Shown: in pieces, positions 28,145 through 38,288 of the stretch
Layout of the letters: each line of letters starts with the position of its first letter
Position numbering within the stretch: the stretch's first letter is position 1
Assembly (NCBI RefSeq): GCF_029714305.1
Contig: NZ_CP121647.1
Span: 5,600,501 to 5,664,500 of the forward strand
Reading direction: 5' to 3'
Origin: Bradyrhizobium sp. CB3481
Lineage (GTDB): Bacteria; Pseudomonadota; Alphaproteobacteria; Rhizobiales; Xanthobacteraceae
DNA length: 64,000 nucleotides
The notes under the pieces: generated by a model
The model's database searches: none
What the model was told of the DNA's origin: nothing
The model's input: the letters and a program-made list of their open reading frames with translations, nothing else
Made by a program: the position numbers and the translations under genes

Positions 28145-29401
28145 TCAATAAGCCATCCGCAACATTGGCGTGAGCGGCGGCGAAGAACCGTGTTGTATCT
28201 CACCAATAACCTTGAAGCCGTGACGTTGGTAAAAGTGGATGTTTTCTGGATTCGAACTTTCGAGGTAGGCGGCGCTGCCCTCCTCATCACATCGTTGAAG
28301 AGCGTATTTCATCAGCAATGTGCCAAGCCCTTGTCCGACCCAAATCGGATCGGCGGCAATGAGAGGCAGATACCAATGTGGCTCAGGGGGATGATGTTCG
28401 GCCATTCCCTGCCGCAGGTCTGCCATATCTTCGGTGATCTCTGGGCGCAGGGACTCCGCCATGATTGCATCCAGAGCCTTCTCATCTTGCTGCACGCTGG
28501 GAGGCAGCCCCAGGGCCGCGGCGCGAATCCCTCGTATGCTGTGCCATGCTCGAATGCTCGTCCGTCACAGGCGTTAATGAACTGAGGCATGCTCCTAAGA
28601 TATTGACTTGGATCAGGCCAACTCCAACGCATCAGTGGATCGGCGACAAAGCGCATCGTCGAGCCCGCGGTCAACTCGGGGTTGCCAATTCGATCTGCGA
28701 TTGATGGCCTCCAGTTCTCGCTCAGGCGGGCGTTCGAAAAACGCAGATCGGCCACCGCATTTCTTAGGGCACCATCGCTCAAGGTACCAGTGTCCCTTCT
28801 TGCGAAGTCCTGAATGAGCGCCTCATCCTCCTCGCGGACCCCTTGCGTTCGGGCCGGCTGCTTGGCGGGATCCGCGCGAAAAGTCGTTGAATCGAACTCT
28901 TGCTGCGCAGTGGAGCCGGACGACTTTCCGCCGCTGTTTACCCCGAACGCTTTTCCCACCCCTGACTTGATGCCCGACCATAATCCGCCGCTTTTGCTGC
29001 TCTTCGCCGCAATCGTGGGCTGTGCCTCTGGCAAGCCGTAGCGCGCGCTGCCGAAAAGATCTTCGCGCAAATTGGACTGCGGCGGTACTTGGGCCGAACC
29101 TCCAAGGTAGGCGCGGGGGACATCTACGCTGTGGCGCGAGCTGCTGAACGAATCGTCTCTTATCCGAGAATATGGCGGCAACCGCATCGAACCGCCGAGG
29201 TCGGCGTGCCGGATCTGTCCAGTCTGTTCCGCAGGACTCTCACCAGGCGAACTCGAGCTTGCGCAACTCTCATCAGATGAATTGAGTTGCAAAGCCTCGA
29301 TCTGCTGCTCAAAGCTTCCTTGCTGAGTAAGACCCGCCCGCTGCCGCATAGCAGCGTATTGCCATCCAATCTCCTGCATTGAATGGGTTCATTGGATCCA
29401 T
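28145..29401 (-). pseudogene. Effector-like protein with C-terminal GNAT acetyltransferase domain, frameshifted
   Basis: A tts box lies about 110 bp upstream. AAAAGGAG leads to ATG ATG at 29404-29399, starting MDPMNPFNAGDWMA. The long frame that follows starts MQEIGWQYAAMRQRAG at 29379, so one early indel is likely. This frame has a Ser-rich, low-complexity N-terminal half (DESCASSSSPGESPAEQ, SSKSGGLWSGIKSGVGKAFG) as in secreted type III proteins. It then gives FVADPLMRWSWPDPSQYLRS and FEHGTAYEGFAP, the usual first half of a GNAT domain. Near 28540 the frame shifts and the second half follows: AALGLPPSVQQDEKALDAI, the acetyl-CoA loop DPIWVGQGLGTLLM and NIHFYQRHGFKVIGEI, to the stop at 28145. 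It is probably inactive here. Confidence 0.7.
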
Positions 29402-29404
29402 CAT

Positions 29405-29805
29405 GCACTCCTTTTCAGTACAGACCCTGCGCATTTGCGGACTTACGCTGCACCTTGCGGACGCAGGTGGGCAACGACTCCTAGCGAGAGCGAGATCCGA
29501 CCTTTACAGGAGCCAGCTTTCGAAAAGCTGACGAGTGCGAGGAGTTCGAGGTCGCAATGGCGATCGGACCCACTTCTTCGAAGATGCGGCCGATAGTTCG
29601 AGCGCACTGGAAAGAACGTTCCGGACAAGCCCACCGTCCGAGGCATCTGCTCGGCCGGAATCCTATAAAGGCCATTACCGCCAGAAACGTTGCCCTCAAC
29701 CCGACCGGCGGTCGCGTACAGCAGCGAGGCAAAGCCTATCGACGAGGTGACGAAAAGGGTCAATTCGATCGTCCTTAGGCGGCAGGACTCCAACAGTGCT
29801 AAAGA
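29405..29805. other. Promoter and leader region, no gene seen beyond the tts box
   Basis: Apart from the tts box this stretch shows no convincing reading frame. A minus-strand frame at 29443-29793 overlaps the box and has no family resemblance. The right end is the target site used by the IS256-type element. Confidence 0.5.
29512..29536 (-). promoter_or_regulatory. tts box upstream of the GNAT effector relic
   Basis: The minus strand reads TCGTCAGCTTTTCGAAAGCT, a near-perfect TtsI-binding tts box (GTCAG-TT-TCG-AAGCT type). It lies about 110 bp before the candidate ATG at 29401 and points toward it. The flanks resemble those of the box at 50588-50612. Confidence 0.85.
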
Positions 29806-29847
29806 GTTGTGTTGGTCGTGTCCCCAGCAGTGGTGTAGCTCGGTAGA

Positions 29848-29904
29848 GCAAAGCCGTCCGCACGCGCGCCCTCAAATAGCGCCGTAGCGGGCGGACGGCT
29901 TTGC
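29848..29904. terminator. Perfect 14-bp inverted repeat in the left end of IS256 element 1
   Basis: GCAAAGCCGTCCGC at 29848-29861 pairs perfectly with GCGGACGGCTTTGC at 29891-29904, with a 29-base loop. Lying between the outer end and the transposase ATG, it could terminate transcripts entering from outside and so limit transposase expression. There is no T tract, so factor-independent termination is uncertain. Confidence 0.5.
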
Positions 29905-30956
29905 GGTGGTCACCGGCAATTCGCCGGTAGGGTCGGGTTGCTGACACCAACCTGATTCGAGGAACCACCGATGACCGACGAGATGATGAACCTTCGCGCG
30001 CTCGTGGAGAAGGCCCCAGACGCTGACCTTTTGCGCGAGATGATCGGCTTTGCCGCCCAGCGGCTGATGGAGCTGGAAGTAGCCGGACTGACCGGAGCGG
30101 CCTACGGCGAGAAGAACACCGAGCGTCTGGCCCAGCGCAATGGCTACCGTGACCGGACCTGGGAGACGCGTGCCGGCGCGGTCGAGCTACGCATTCCCAA
30201 GCTGCGCAAAGGAAGCTACTTCCCGGGTTTCCTGGAGCCGCGCCGGATGGCCGAGAAGGCGCTGACCGCCGTAATCCAGGAAGCCTACGTGCAGGGCGTC
30301 TCGACCCGTTCGGTGGACGACCTCGTGCAGGCCATGGGCATGAGCGGAATCTCCAAGAGCCAGGTGAGCCGGCTCTGCGGTGAGATCGACGAGAAGGTGA
30401 AGGCCTTCCTCGCCCGCCCGATCGAGGGCGACTGGCCGTATTTGTGGATCGATGCCACCTACGTGAAGGTGCGCCAGAATGGCCGCATTGTCTCGGTGGC
30501 CGTGATCATCGCGGTGGGCGTCAACAGCGACGGGCGGCGCGAGATTCTCGGCATGGACATCGGCCCGTCCGAGGCCGAGACGTTCTGGACCGCGTTCTTG
30601 CGCAAGCTCGCGCGCCGCGGCCTGCGTGGCGTCAAGCTGGTGATCTCGGATGCCCACGAAGGCATCAAGGCTACCGTCGCCAAGGTGCTCAATGCCACCT
30701 GGCAGCGCTGCCGCGTCCACTTCATGCGGAATGTCCTGGCGCATGCCGGCAAGAGCGGAAGGCGCGTCGTCTCCGCCTTCATCGCCACCGCTTTCGCCCA
30801 GGATGACGCCGAAGCGGCCAGGATGCAGTGGCGCAAGGTCGCCGACCAGCTCCGTCCCAAGCTGCCCAAGCTCGCCGCCTTCATGGATGAAGCCGAGCCC
30901 GACGTACTCGCCTATATGAGCTTCCCGGCTCCGCACCGCGCCAAGCTGCACTCGAC

Positions 30957-32767
30957 GGATGAGATGGACAAGCGATTTCTTCATGGCCGAAGCAACGATT
31001 GCGGAGATCGCGGCAAGTCCATTCTTTTGTTCGGTCGCGCCGCGGGTCCATTCTTCCGTCCCGGCCACCGATCTCGCAGCCGACGCGCGCAGGGGCGGTC
31101 AAGGCTGGCCGCACTTGCGGCCACCGTATGGCTTGGCCTTGACCGGCCCGAGCACGACGGCACACTGGCGTGGAACGGGACTGCGTTCCTGGCCTGGCTA
31201 GACCTTGCCGTCAGCCGCGATTATGGTTGTCAGGCGCGGGCGACCTCGTGGCGAAGCGTGGCGCATCGGCTGCAAGCGCCACCAGGCTGCCCTATTTTGT
31301 CCTGCCAAGCTGAGGCGCCCGCGCGCCGGTTTTTGGCCGCCGTGGCTTCCATTGCGTCACCAAGCGCTCGTAGCTTTGCTCGGCCCGGGCGGCAATCAAC
31401 ATCTCGCGGTCGCGCAGCGCCTTGATGTTGTAGGCATAGGCTGGCCCGCGCCGGCTGCCTTTCTGTTGTGGATGCCCGGCTTGAAGCTGCATCGCGCGGG
31501 TCTTGTTGGCGACCAGCGATGGGCCCGCCCACAGGTAATCCTCGCCCTTCGTATGCCAGCAGAGCACCGTGAGCTTGCGAGCCACGGCCACCGCGGCAAT
31601 CTGATGGCCGCGTCGGGCGCGGATGCGAACGAAAAACGCATGCAGTGGACCGGGCGCCTTGGCCGCGGCCCAAGCCGCCTCAACCAGCATGGCACGCGCA
31701 TGACTGCGGCCGATCTTGCTGATGCGGCCGTGGTGGGCGGCTCCCAGCCCGGACTGCCGCACCCGCGGATTCAGCCCGAAATAGCTCACCAGCTTCTGCG
31801 GGCTGTTGAACCGGCTGATGTCGCCGATCGCCGCCACGATGCCGGCGGCGACCGCCAGATTCACGCCGGTGATAGTCATCAATCGGTTGACCGCGGAATC
31901 GTCGATGGCGTCCTGCGCGATCTCGCGGTCGAGCAGGGCCAGGTCTTCCGCCAGCCGGTCAAGCTCACGGACGTGCCGATCGATCGCCGCGCGCTCATCG
32001 TCTGGCAGCTGCTGAGCGGCCAACCACGCCCGGCCGCGAGCATTGAACAGATCGGCGTGCGGGCACTTCGGGATCAGGTGTGCGTGCAGGATCGAATGCA
32101 CCTCGTTCTTGAGCCGCGTACGGTGCCGCACGACCTGGTAGCGCCGCGCCACCAGCCGACGCTTGCGTTCGGTCTCCGCATCAGGCGTCCAGATCTGCGG
32201 CAGGTACCCGGCCGCCTGCAGACTGGCGAGCGTGCCGGCATCGATCTTGTCGGTCTTGACGTGAGCCTGGGCGATCGCCTTCACCTGCAGCGGATTGGCG
32301 ATAATCACCCGTGCCACGAACGGCGCCAGCACTCGCGAGGCCGCCATGCTGTTGGCGGTCGCTTCGACCACCACCTCATCACTGGCCAGCAGGGTCTTGC
32401 CAAATCCCTCCAACGCAGTCCGCGTCATATCAATGCGGCCCGCATGTCGGAGCCTGCCGTCCTCCCAAAACACCACCTCCCCGAAGGTTCGGTGGACATC
32501 AATGCCAATTATCCGTCGCATTCGCACCTCCTGCCAGATACATGACGGGAGCTGCGGGCGACACGACAACTACGGATTCGCGCTCTCGGCGCAACCGGGC
32601 GAGTCGCAGAGGCGGCCAGCTACTAACTCGAGCTCTCGGCTCATCGTATGTATCGGCCTGCCCGCACATCGTGCTCCCGGTGCCTCTGTCCCGATGGTCG
32701 CACCATACGCTACGATGTAGAATACCGCAGCGGAACGTTGGCACCGAGACATCTCATACCGGTTACC
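30957..32767 (-). mobile_element. IS110-family element inserted in IS256 element 1
   Basis: The interrupted transposase stops after CTGCACTCGAC and resumes with AATCCGATCGAG, which defines the inserted segment to within a few bases at each end. No clear inverted repeats or target duplication are seen, as is usual for IS110-type elements. It carries one transposase gene on the minus strand and about 330 bp of non-coding DNA on the 3' side. Confidence 0.8.
31292..32521 (-). CDS. IS110-family transposase
   Basis: 409 aa from ATG 32521, with GGAGG 8 bases before it. The DEDD N-terminal domain shows [33 protein letters not shown] and [14 protein letters not shown]. The C-terminal transposase_20 domain shows [40 protein letters not shown] and [20 protein letters not shown]. 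The gene is full length and apparently intact, so the element could still be active. It is not the same lineage as the relic at 1-919. Confidence 0.92.
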   Translation of the reverse strand: MRRIIGIDVHRTFGEVVFWEDGRLRHAGRIDMTRTALEGFGKTLLASDEVVVEATANSMAASRVLAPFVARVIIANPLQVKAIAQAHVKTDKIDAGTLASLQAAGYLPQIWTPDAETERKRRLVARRYQVVRHRTRLKNEVHSILHAHLIPKCPHADLFNARGRAWLAAQQLPDDERAAIDRHVRELDRLAEDLALLDREIAQDAIDDSAVNRLMTITGVNLAVAAGIVAAIGDISRFNSPQKLVSYFGLNPRVRQSGLGAAHHGRISKIGRSHARAMLVEAAWAAAKAPGPLHAFFVRIRARRGHQIAAVAVARKLTVLCWHTKGEDYLWAGPSLVANKTRAMQLQAGHPQQKGSRRGPAYAYNIKALRDREMLIAARAEQSYERLVTQWKPRRPKTGARAPQLGRTK

Positions 32768-33056
32768 AATCCGATCGAGCGCCTCAACGGCGAAATCAAG
32801 CGGCGGACCGAAGTGGTCGGCATCTTCCCCAATGAAGATGCCATCGTCCGCCTGGTCGGTGCGATCCTCCTCGAGCAGAACGACGAATGGGCGGTCCAGC
32901 GCGCCCGCTACATGACACTGGAAACCATCGCGCCCTTGAGCGATGATCCCATCGTTGGCTTGCCCGCCGTGGCAGGCTGATGCCTTCCGACCCGCCGGAG
33001 TATTGGCGGTGACCTGCCGTCAGTTACACCACGCCACGGGGCACGATCGTTGTGTT

Positions 33057-33589
33057 CGTCCGTTTACTCGCAATTGGCTCATTTCGCTTTGGCGAACAGG
33101 AGCACGTGACTAGCATCACCGTGATGTCGGCGGTGCAAGGCACAGCATTGCGACAGATTCGAAGCGGCGGACCGGCATCTCGCACTTTTAAGCAGCTCAC
33201 AAGAGGCGACGTCGTCCGGACTTCAGTTCGAGCGATGTCTGCGGAGCAGATCGAACGGCGGCCGCTAAGTCAGCCGCCTCATCGATCTGGTTTGTCAAAT
33301 TAGTGGTGATCCCGCTGATCCCTACCCGTCAATGCACCCGGATATCCACAGCCGTCGCCCGCGAGCTTTCAGGTCGAGCTCTGTCGGGAGCCTATGACGA
33401 TAGCGGCGTGCTGCAGATCACGAAGGCTGGCATCACTTGGACCTAAAGGACTTCGATAGCTGCAGCTTTGGACGCCGATCACATCCGCGATGCTGCAGCC
33501 GACAAAACGGGACAAGCTGTCCACCCCCTCCCGATCACTCAAATATCCGCTCGACCAACACCTCTCCGCTCAACGTCATCTCATCTAGT
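33057..33589. other. No assignable gene
   Basis: The stretch just right of the IS256 target duplication has one short open plus-strand frame (33052-33303) without family resemblance or a ribosome site. Nothing else is supportable. Confidence 0.5.
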
Positions 33590-33718
33590 GCTCGTTTGCG
33601 CAAACTGAAGCAATTTGCGCGACTTGGCGACGCGCTACGAAAAGGCGGCCAGAAACTACCTGGCCGTCGTCACAATCGAGCCTGTCATGGCTCCGACAAA
33701 CACCCAGGAGCGTAGCTA
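33590..33718 (+). pseudogene. C-terminal relic of an IS5-family transposase
   Basis: One frame gives RLRKLKQFARL and, after a one-base shift, another gives TRYEKAARNYLAVVTIEPVM, followed by the stop TAA. This matches the usual end of IS5/IS427-type transposases (KLKQF-R-ATRYEK-A-NYLA). The DDE region is missing. Confidence 0.7.
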
Positions 33719-33756
33719 AACCGCACCCTCGCTCCTGCGCAGTATCTTTTTTGCGA

Positions 33757-34197
33757 TTACCAGACGAACTTCGCGCCGTCCGGCAGTTCGCAGACGAATT
33801 CGCCCTGGTTCACGACTTCGGTCGCCCCGGCAGCCAGCTTTGACGCCCGCACCGTGAGCTTGCCTTCGCGGCTGAGGCTGTGGCGAATGTATTCCGTCAC
33901 TGCGTGTCCCGAGCTATCGACGGTTTGATGCGCATTGGCGAAGCTGATGCCGTTCTGGGCAGTCACCCTGAAGGCGCTGATAACCAGCCCCCCCTGCGTG
34001 GCTGGCCCGGGCTTGCCGCCATCGGCCGTGGTACAGCGGGTCAGGTCCAGTAGGAGCTTCACATTCTTGCCGGTCTGCAGCGCATTGAGCACCGCGGCGT
34101 ATCTCGGCGAGGGCTCATCGGCCTCGGCGATCGTGCTCACGCTTGTAGCCGAAAACAAGGACAACAGGATCGACAGGGCTCTGCCACTGAACTTCAT
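33757..34197 (-). CDS. virK: VirK-family secreted protein
   Basis: 146 aa from ATG 34197, with GGAGGAG 6 bases upstream; an upstream extension lacks a ribosome site. The N-terminus is a signal peptide (KFSGRALSILLSLFSATSVS, cleavage near the EADE region). The mature part has VKLLLDLTRCTTADGGKP, VISAFRVTAQNGISFANAH and a C-terminal EFVCELPDGAKFVW, the pattern of the VirK family first described in Agrobacterium virulence regions. The function is unknown; a periplasmic or secreted role is inferred. The gene stands alone in a relic-rich stretch, and no tts box was seen before it. Confidence 0.8.
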   Translation of the reverse strand: MKFSGRALSILLSLFSATSVSTIAEADEPSPRYAAVLNALQTGKNVKLLLDLTRCTTADGGKPGPATQGGLVISAFRVTAQNGISFANAHQTVDSSGHAVTEYIRHSLSREGKLTVRASKLAAGATEVVNQGEFVCELPDGAKFVW

Positions 34198-36590
34198 ACA
34201 CTCTTCTCCTCCACAAGAACCACAGATCGCGTAGGCGTCAACTTGCCCAGTGTCGCGTTTGCAAACAGCCTGGCGGATTCCGGATATCAGGCGCTTTCGC
34301 CGGGCGACACAACAACCTGTTGCAACCGAAGGCAAGTGGTTGTGAAGCCTAATCCAACGTCACAATCTCGTAGGTAAGATTTGCTGAGTGGCCTCACCAC
34401 TTCTCACATCGTCGGAACAACTTGATCCAGCGGAGGCAGCTCCGAAGGGATAAACGGCAATAGTTCCCCAACCGCAAACGGGGCCGATATGATTGAGAAG
34501 GTCACAAGTTACCAGTCGCATGTGAGCGCAAGCGGAAGGTTTCGGGCGATTCTTCGATGATCGGGCATCTCGCCCGAGCTTGACCATGTGGACGCCCGGC
34601 ATGGAATCTCTGCCGCTTAAAAATAGTTCGGGAAATGGGCGGGCCACGAAACTGAGCAGGACGAACAAGTCTTCCTCGGTCGAGGAACTTGCTCTCGGTC
34701 TAGTGGAAGCGAGCTTGGCGGTGCGAGATGGGTAAAGCTGCGTAAACTCCTTGAACCCGAGCTTTCCGCGGCTCCCGGTCCGCCCGACCGCTCGCCTCAC
34801 TAAAAGAATCTAGCCGACATCCCTCAAGCGATTTAACTGGTTCTTCCCCACTCGTCCGCTTCTCGACACCTGCCCTTGCGAAAAAATGTACACGGAAATG
34901 ACCTGTACTCGAGGGAACCGAATGAATATCGATCCAAGGAAAGCCGCAGAAGCCCACATTGAAGCTCACGATTCTTGCGGCAGCAGCACCGGGCCGACCA
35001 GCCGGACGACCTGAGCGCGCAAACCAGTACTCCCGTCGAGAATTTACCGCCCGATCAGGCGAGATGGGCAACTTTTTCAAATGCCTCCCGGATCGTTACA
35101 GGAACCTTAATGGGCATGATAAATAGCGACGGTCGTCACGGTGAGCTGAATAGGCAATGCAGGCTGCTGGCGGAGAGCGCCTTCTGTGAAGGCGCGGATA
35201 CGTGCTGGATCCGACACCTTGTCACACAGCTGGCAAAGCATGCTTTCCAAGATACGAGACTTCAATACTCCCCTCTGAGAGCGCCTCCGAAATGGCATGC
35301 TCCTACCCGAAGCGGCGAGCGTCGCAGTTGAATTGAATTCCTGGAGCCACCCTCGTGCCGCCTAGGATGCACTTTACATTCTACCAAGTGCGGCGCTGTT
35401 ACTGTGCGGATTGCAAAGGAGTGACTCGACGGCCACGTGGCTCGATTTCGTGAGATCACTCATATCCGTGCGAAGTTCCTCCTTCACTTTGACTGCAATC
35501 GAGTTTCGCTGAAGGACCGAGCGGAGTCTTCTCTGATCCCGAGGCAGCCTATTTGGTCAGTTGGGAGCACTCTCGGTATCGACTCGGGCCGACCACCCTC
35601 CGAACAGCCGCAGCCACTTGCGCCGCAAACCGTTCATCGTATCTTTCCATCAATCCTTTCCCGGCCTGCCAATCAGCATCGCTCAATTGTCGGCGGGCCG
35701 ACTTTCCAGGACTCCTTGTTTGGTCAGGAACAATCGCGATCTGCCCGAGCCTGTATTTGGCTTTTCCGAGCGTGCATCTGACCTCGATGCCCGGTACCGC
35801 AATGACGTCATGGCAGCAAGGCGCATTCCCGCGCCTGGTTTCCGGCTGGACCCTTCGCCTCGAACAAGAAGAAATCAGTGGCCAGTTCAGGTTTCTGATG
35901 GACCAGTTCCGGCCGGCTTTCGATGGAGATAGGGCGAGCGGCGCAAGTCCTGGTCAGCATGCAGGCCAACAGTTATTGGCACGGTGAAAAGAACGCTGAA
36001 GGAAGGAAGCGGCGGAGCCGCCTTGTCGTCGCGAGCAACGTCGATCGAACCAGCCGAACCAGTATGGGCCCGGCAATTCGGGCGCGGCCGGCAGCACCGG
36101 TGGCACGCCGCCCACCTTTCCACGTGGATGCAAAGCGCGGCCAATATAGAATGGAAGCCGGCACGGCCCTCGGGGCGAATTGCTTGACAGCCTATGCGCG
36201 CCACCGGTCTGGTATCGGCGGCCGCAGTCTAGGCAAATGAAGCTGCACTACGCTCTGGCGCCAGCTTCGCGCCCGCGGCACGTCTTTCGCCAGACGTCGC
36301 TCACGCGCTCCGCGCCCGTCGTGCGGCGCGGCGGGATAAATCCGTTCCGCGCCTTGTTAGGCCAGGCGGCCTCGATCTGTGCGTTATCCAGATGAACAGT
36401 CGATCCGCAATCGCTCGATCTTCTGCGTTCCGAGCCTTCACAATGCACGTCAGAGTGCCGTTCCGCTCCTACCTTCTCTTGACGTTTGTGATGGGTGAGG
36501 TTCGCGATCTCGTCGAAGACCAGCTTGTGTCTTGGTTGACTTCGCTCGTGACGAAGACCATGCGCGCGAGACCCCGTACGTCGTCCTTTC
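34198..36590. other. 2.4 kb of relic DNA without a supportable gene
   Basis: Frames here are short, without good ribosome sites, and do not resemble known families. Points of note: a plus-strand reading near 35100-35330 (RQCRLLAESAFCEGADTCWI) and one near 35355-35440 with FTFYQVRRCYCADCK look like protein fragments, the latter with a CXXC pair. The region probably holds several decayed insertions. Confidence 0.5.
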
Positions 36591-36643
36591 GTCCATTCGC
36601 CGCTTGGATACGTTCCATCACATTAATCGATTTTGCCGATCTT
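36591..36643 (+). promoter_or_regulatory. nod-box-like NodD site upstream of ttsI
   Basis: The plus strand contains GTCCATTCGCCGCTTGGATA, then CGTTCCATCACATTAATCGA, then TTTTGCCGATCTT. Against the 47-bp nod box this keeps the left ATCCA-like block, the GATG-like block, the inner ATC, and most of AATCGATTTTACCAATC (16 of 18 at the right end). It points at ttsI, whose ATG is about 940 bp away, with a small ORF in between. Flavonoid-NodD control of ttsI is established in rhizobia; that this site does it is inferred. Confidence 0.6.
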
Positions 36644-37152
36644 ACCTGAAGGCCCTATAACCAATCACCGACCTTGGAAGCAGCATTCAGGACTCTCGTG
36701 TGACAATCGATTCTCTCTTCAGTCACTTGCTGGCCCATTCGACCTGGGCGACCACGTGCCTTCACCAACATGGATTCCCATGGTTCCGATCGGGCCAGAC
36801 GGCTCAATAGAGTCCGATTGCGAATGACAACGTCTGATTCGGATCGACCGATCGCGCTGTCGATGACATCACCCATCGCCTGAAAGCACGCCAAGAATGA
36901 CCGACTCATTCCGCATTTCGGGATCGTTGGCGTTTTGCATGTCTATCACCCGCTAGCGAGAGGAGTTCTCTCTAGCCGCAAGGCGCACCGGTCGTTTCGT
37001 CTCGCATAGCGGCCCCTGGGGTGATTGGCTAGCCGCGGGGCGTGATCTGCCTTCAAACGTGAAACACTTGCATTTGTCGTGACTTGGCGAGGCCACAAGA
37101 TCCACGGCATAGCAAGACCGGCCACGGATTAAGGTCAGTTGGGGAGCTTCAA

Positions 37153-37578
37153 ATGTCGATCTCGCAAGTCTATTCAGCTACAAATCCAGCCATTCTCTCC
37201 TACGCTCTGGTTCCGATTCCGTGTTCTGGCGATGTCGGTACGGCCCTCGTCGGGTCGGTGACTGCAAGCATCGCTACGAGTGGCGGGCAGTTGGACCGTG
37301 GGTGCTGCGATGCCCTTCGATCCAATGAACGATTTCGGCCTTTCCCCGGACGCGGCATGTCGAGCTTCGCTGAAGACGCGCGCGGCGCCTATCCGCCGCT
37401 CACAGTCGCCAATCGGTTGATGATGGATCCGCTGGGATTGATCGTCGGCCGCCGTGCTCTCCTTCGTCCGTCGCGGCCTGGGACATTTGTGCCGAACCGG
37501 GCGCTTCTCGGTTTCGTCGGCCCTTGTGGTCGACCGTCAAGCGCTCAGGTTTTGACGTGGATTGACGAGAGGCAATGA
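37153..37578 (+). CDS. Hypothetical protein immediately upstream of ttsI
   Basis: 141 aa from ATG 37153 (MSISQVYSATNPAILSYALV), with GGGGAG 6 bases upstream; the frame is open further out to 37084 but without a ribosome site. It has no recognisable domain. The N-terminus is Ser/Thr/Ala-rich, which would suit a secreted protein, but this is weak. The stop lies one base before the ttsI ATG, so it could be a leader ORF co-translated with the regulator. Confidence 0.4.
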   Translation: MSISQVYSATNPAILSYALVPIPCSGDVGTALVGSVTASIATSGGQLDRGCCDALRSNERFRPFPGRGMSSFAEDARGAYPPLTVANRLMMDPLGLIVGRRALLRPSRPGTFVPNRALLGFVGPCGRPSSAQVLTWIDERQ

Positions 37579-37579
37579 A

Positions 37580-38269
37580 ATGCGAACGCTACTGGTTGAT
37601 CATGACGCGGACCTTGCGCGCGCTGCGCAAGGAGCGCTCTCGGATTGCGGTTTCGCCGTTGATGTGGCACGCACTCTGGATGAGGCGGCGACCGCTCTGG
37701 GCTACGCCAACTATGATATTCTCCTGCTTGAGTTGGCCCTACCGGATGGAAACGGCTTGGACTGGCTGAAGCGGTTGAGACGCGACGGACATTTGATGCC
37801 TGCCATCATGATGAGCAGCCTCAATGATCTCGGTAGGCGGATCGCCATTTTCGACGGTGGCGCAGACGATTTTCTGCCTAAGCCCGTGTCTACTGATGAA
37901 CTCATCGCTCGGATGCGAGCCATTCTGAGGCGATCAACGCAAATGACAGCCCCCCTCGTTGCGTTTGGTAATCTAAAGTTCGATCCGATCGCCCGCCAAG
38001 TTTCAGTTGGTGGTCGGCCGCTAAGGATTGCGCGCCGCGAAGTGTGCATTCTTGAGCATCTGCTCAGACGCGCAGGCCGCGCCGTGCCACGCGCGTCGCT
38101 GGAGGATAGCCTGTATGCGTTTGACAATGAGGTCTCTACCAATGCGCTTGAAGTCGCAATCTATCGCCTGCGCGGTCATTTGAATCAGTCGGGTGCAACG
38201 CTACGGATCAAGACCGCACGCGGTATCGGCTATATCCTTGAATTGAATAGCGCGGCATCGGCCGCTTAG
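37580..38269 (+). CDS. ttsI: TtsI, response-regulator-like activator of type III secretion
   Basis: 229 aa from ATG 37580. The N-terminal receiver domain starts RTLLVDHDADLARAAQGALS, and the C-terminal OmpR/PhoB-type winged helix ends YRLRGHLNQSGATLRIKTAR with GIGYILEL. The phosphate-accepting Asp is replaced: LLLELALPDGNG has Glu51 at that place, as known for rhizobial TtsI, so it probably acts without phosphorylation. TtsI binds tts boxes, of which at least six are in this window. The gene starts a plus-strand run with rhcC2 and the lipoprotein gene. Confidence 0.93.
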   Translation: MRTLLVDHDADLARAAQGALSDCGFAVDVARTLDEAATALGYANYDILLLELALPDGNGLDWLKRLRRDGHLMPAIMMSSLNDLGRRIAIFDGGADDFLPKPVSTDELIARMRAILRRSTQMTAPLVAFGNLKFDPIARQVSVGGRPLRIARREVCILEHLLRRAGRAVPRASLEDSLYAFDNEVSTNALEVAIYRLRGHLNQSGATLRIKTARGIGYILELNSAASAA

Positions 38270-38288
38270 TCGATCAAACTTGAAAGCA

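Larger units (their letters stand above)
29971..32980 (+). pseudogene. IS256-family (mutator-type) transposase, interrupted
   Basis: The first part runs from ATG 29971 with [33 protein letters not shown] and [17 protein letters not shown]. The catalytic DDE region follows: [31 protein letters not shown] and [13 protein letters not shown]. It breaks at HRAKLHST near 30957. The C-terminal part resumes at about 32768 with [20 protein letters not shown] and ends at the TGA at 32978. The two parts fit together without loss of codons, so the break is the clean insertion of an IS110-type element. Confidence 0.9.
29814..33048 (+). mobile_element. IS256-family element 1, split by an IS110-family insertion
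   Basis: The element is bounded by imperfect inverted repeats: GGTCGTGTCCCCAGCAGTGG at the left, and GATCGTGCCCCGTGGCGTGG when the right end is read inward. An 8-bp target duplication GTTGTGTT lies at 29806-29813 and 33049-33056. Removing the inner insertion (about 30957-32767) leaves about 1.4 kb, a normal IS256-family size. The transposase gene is on the plus strand. Confidence 0.9.

Noticed and set aside
30187..31068. Long minus-strand frame inside the IS256 transposase
   Set aside because: Exact antisense of a well-supported transposase; His/Gly-rich shadow composition.
34360..35080. Two overlapping minus-strand frames of 126-146 codons
   Set aside because: No ribosome site, no recognisable motif, low-quality composition, and they overlap each other in different frames.
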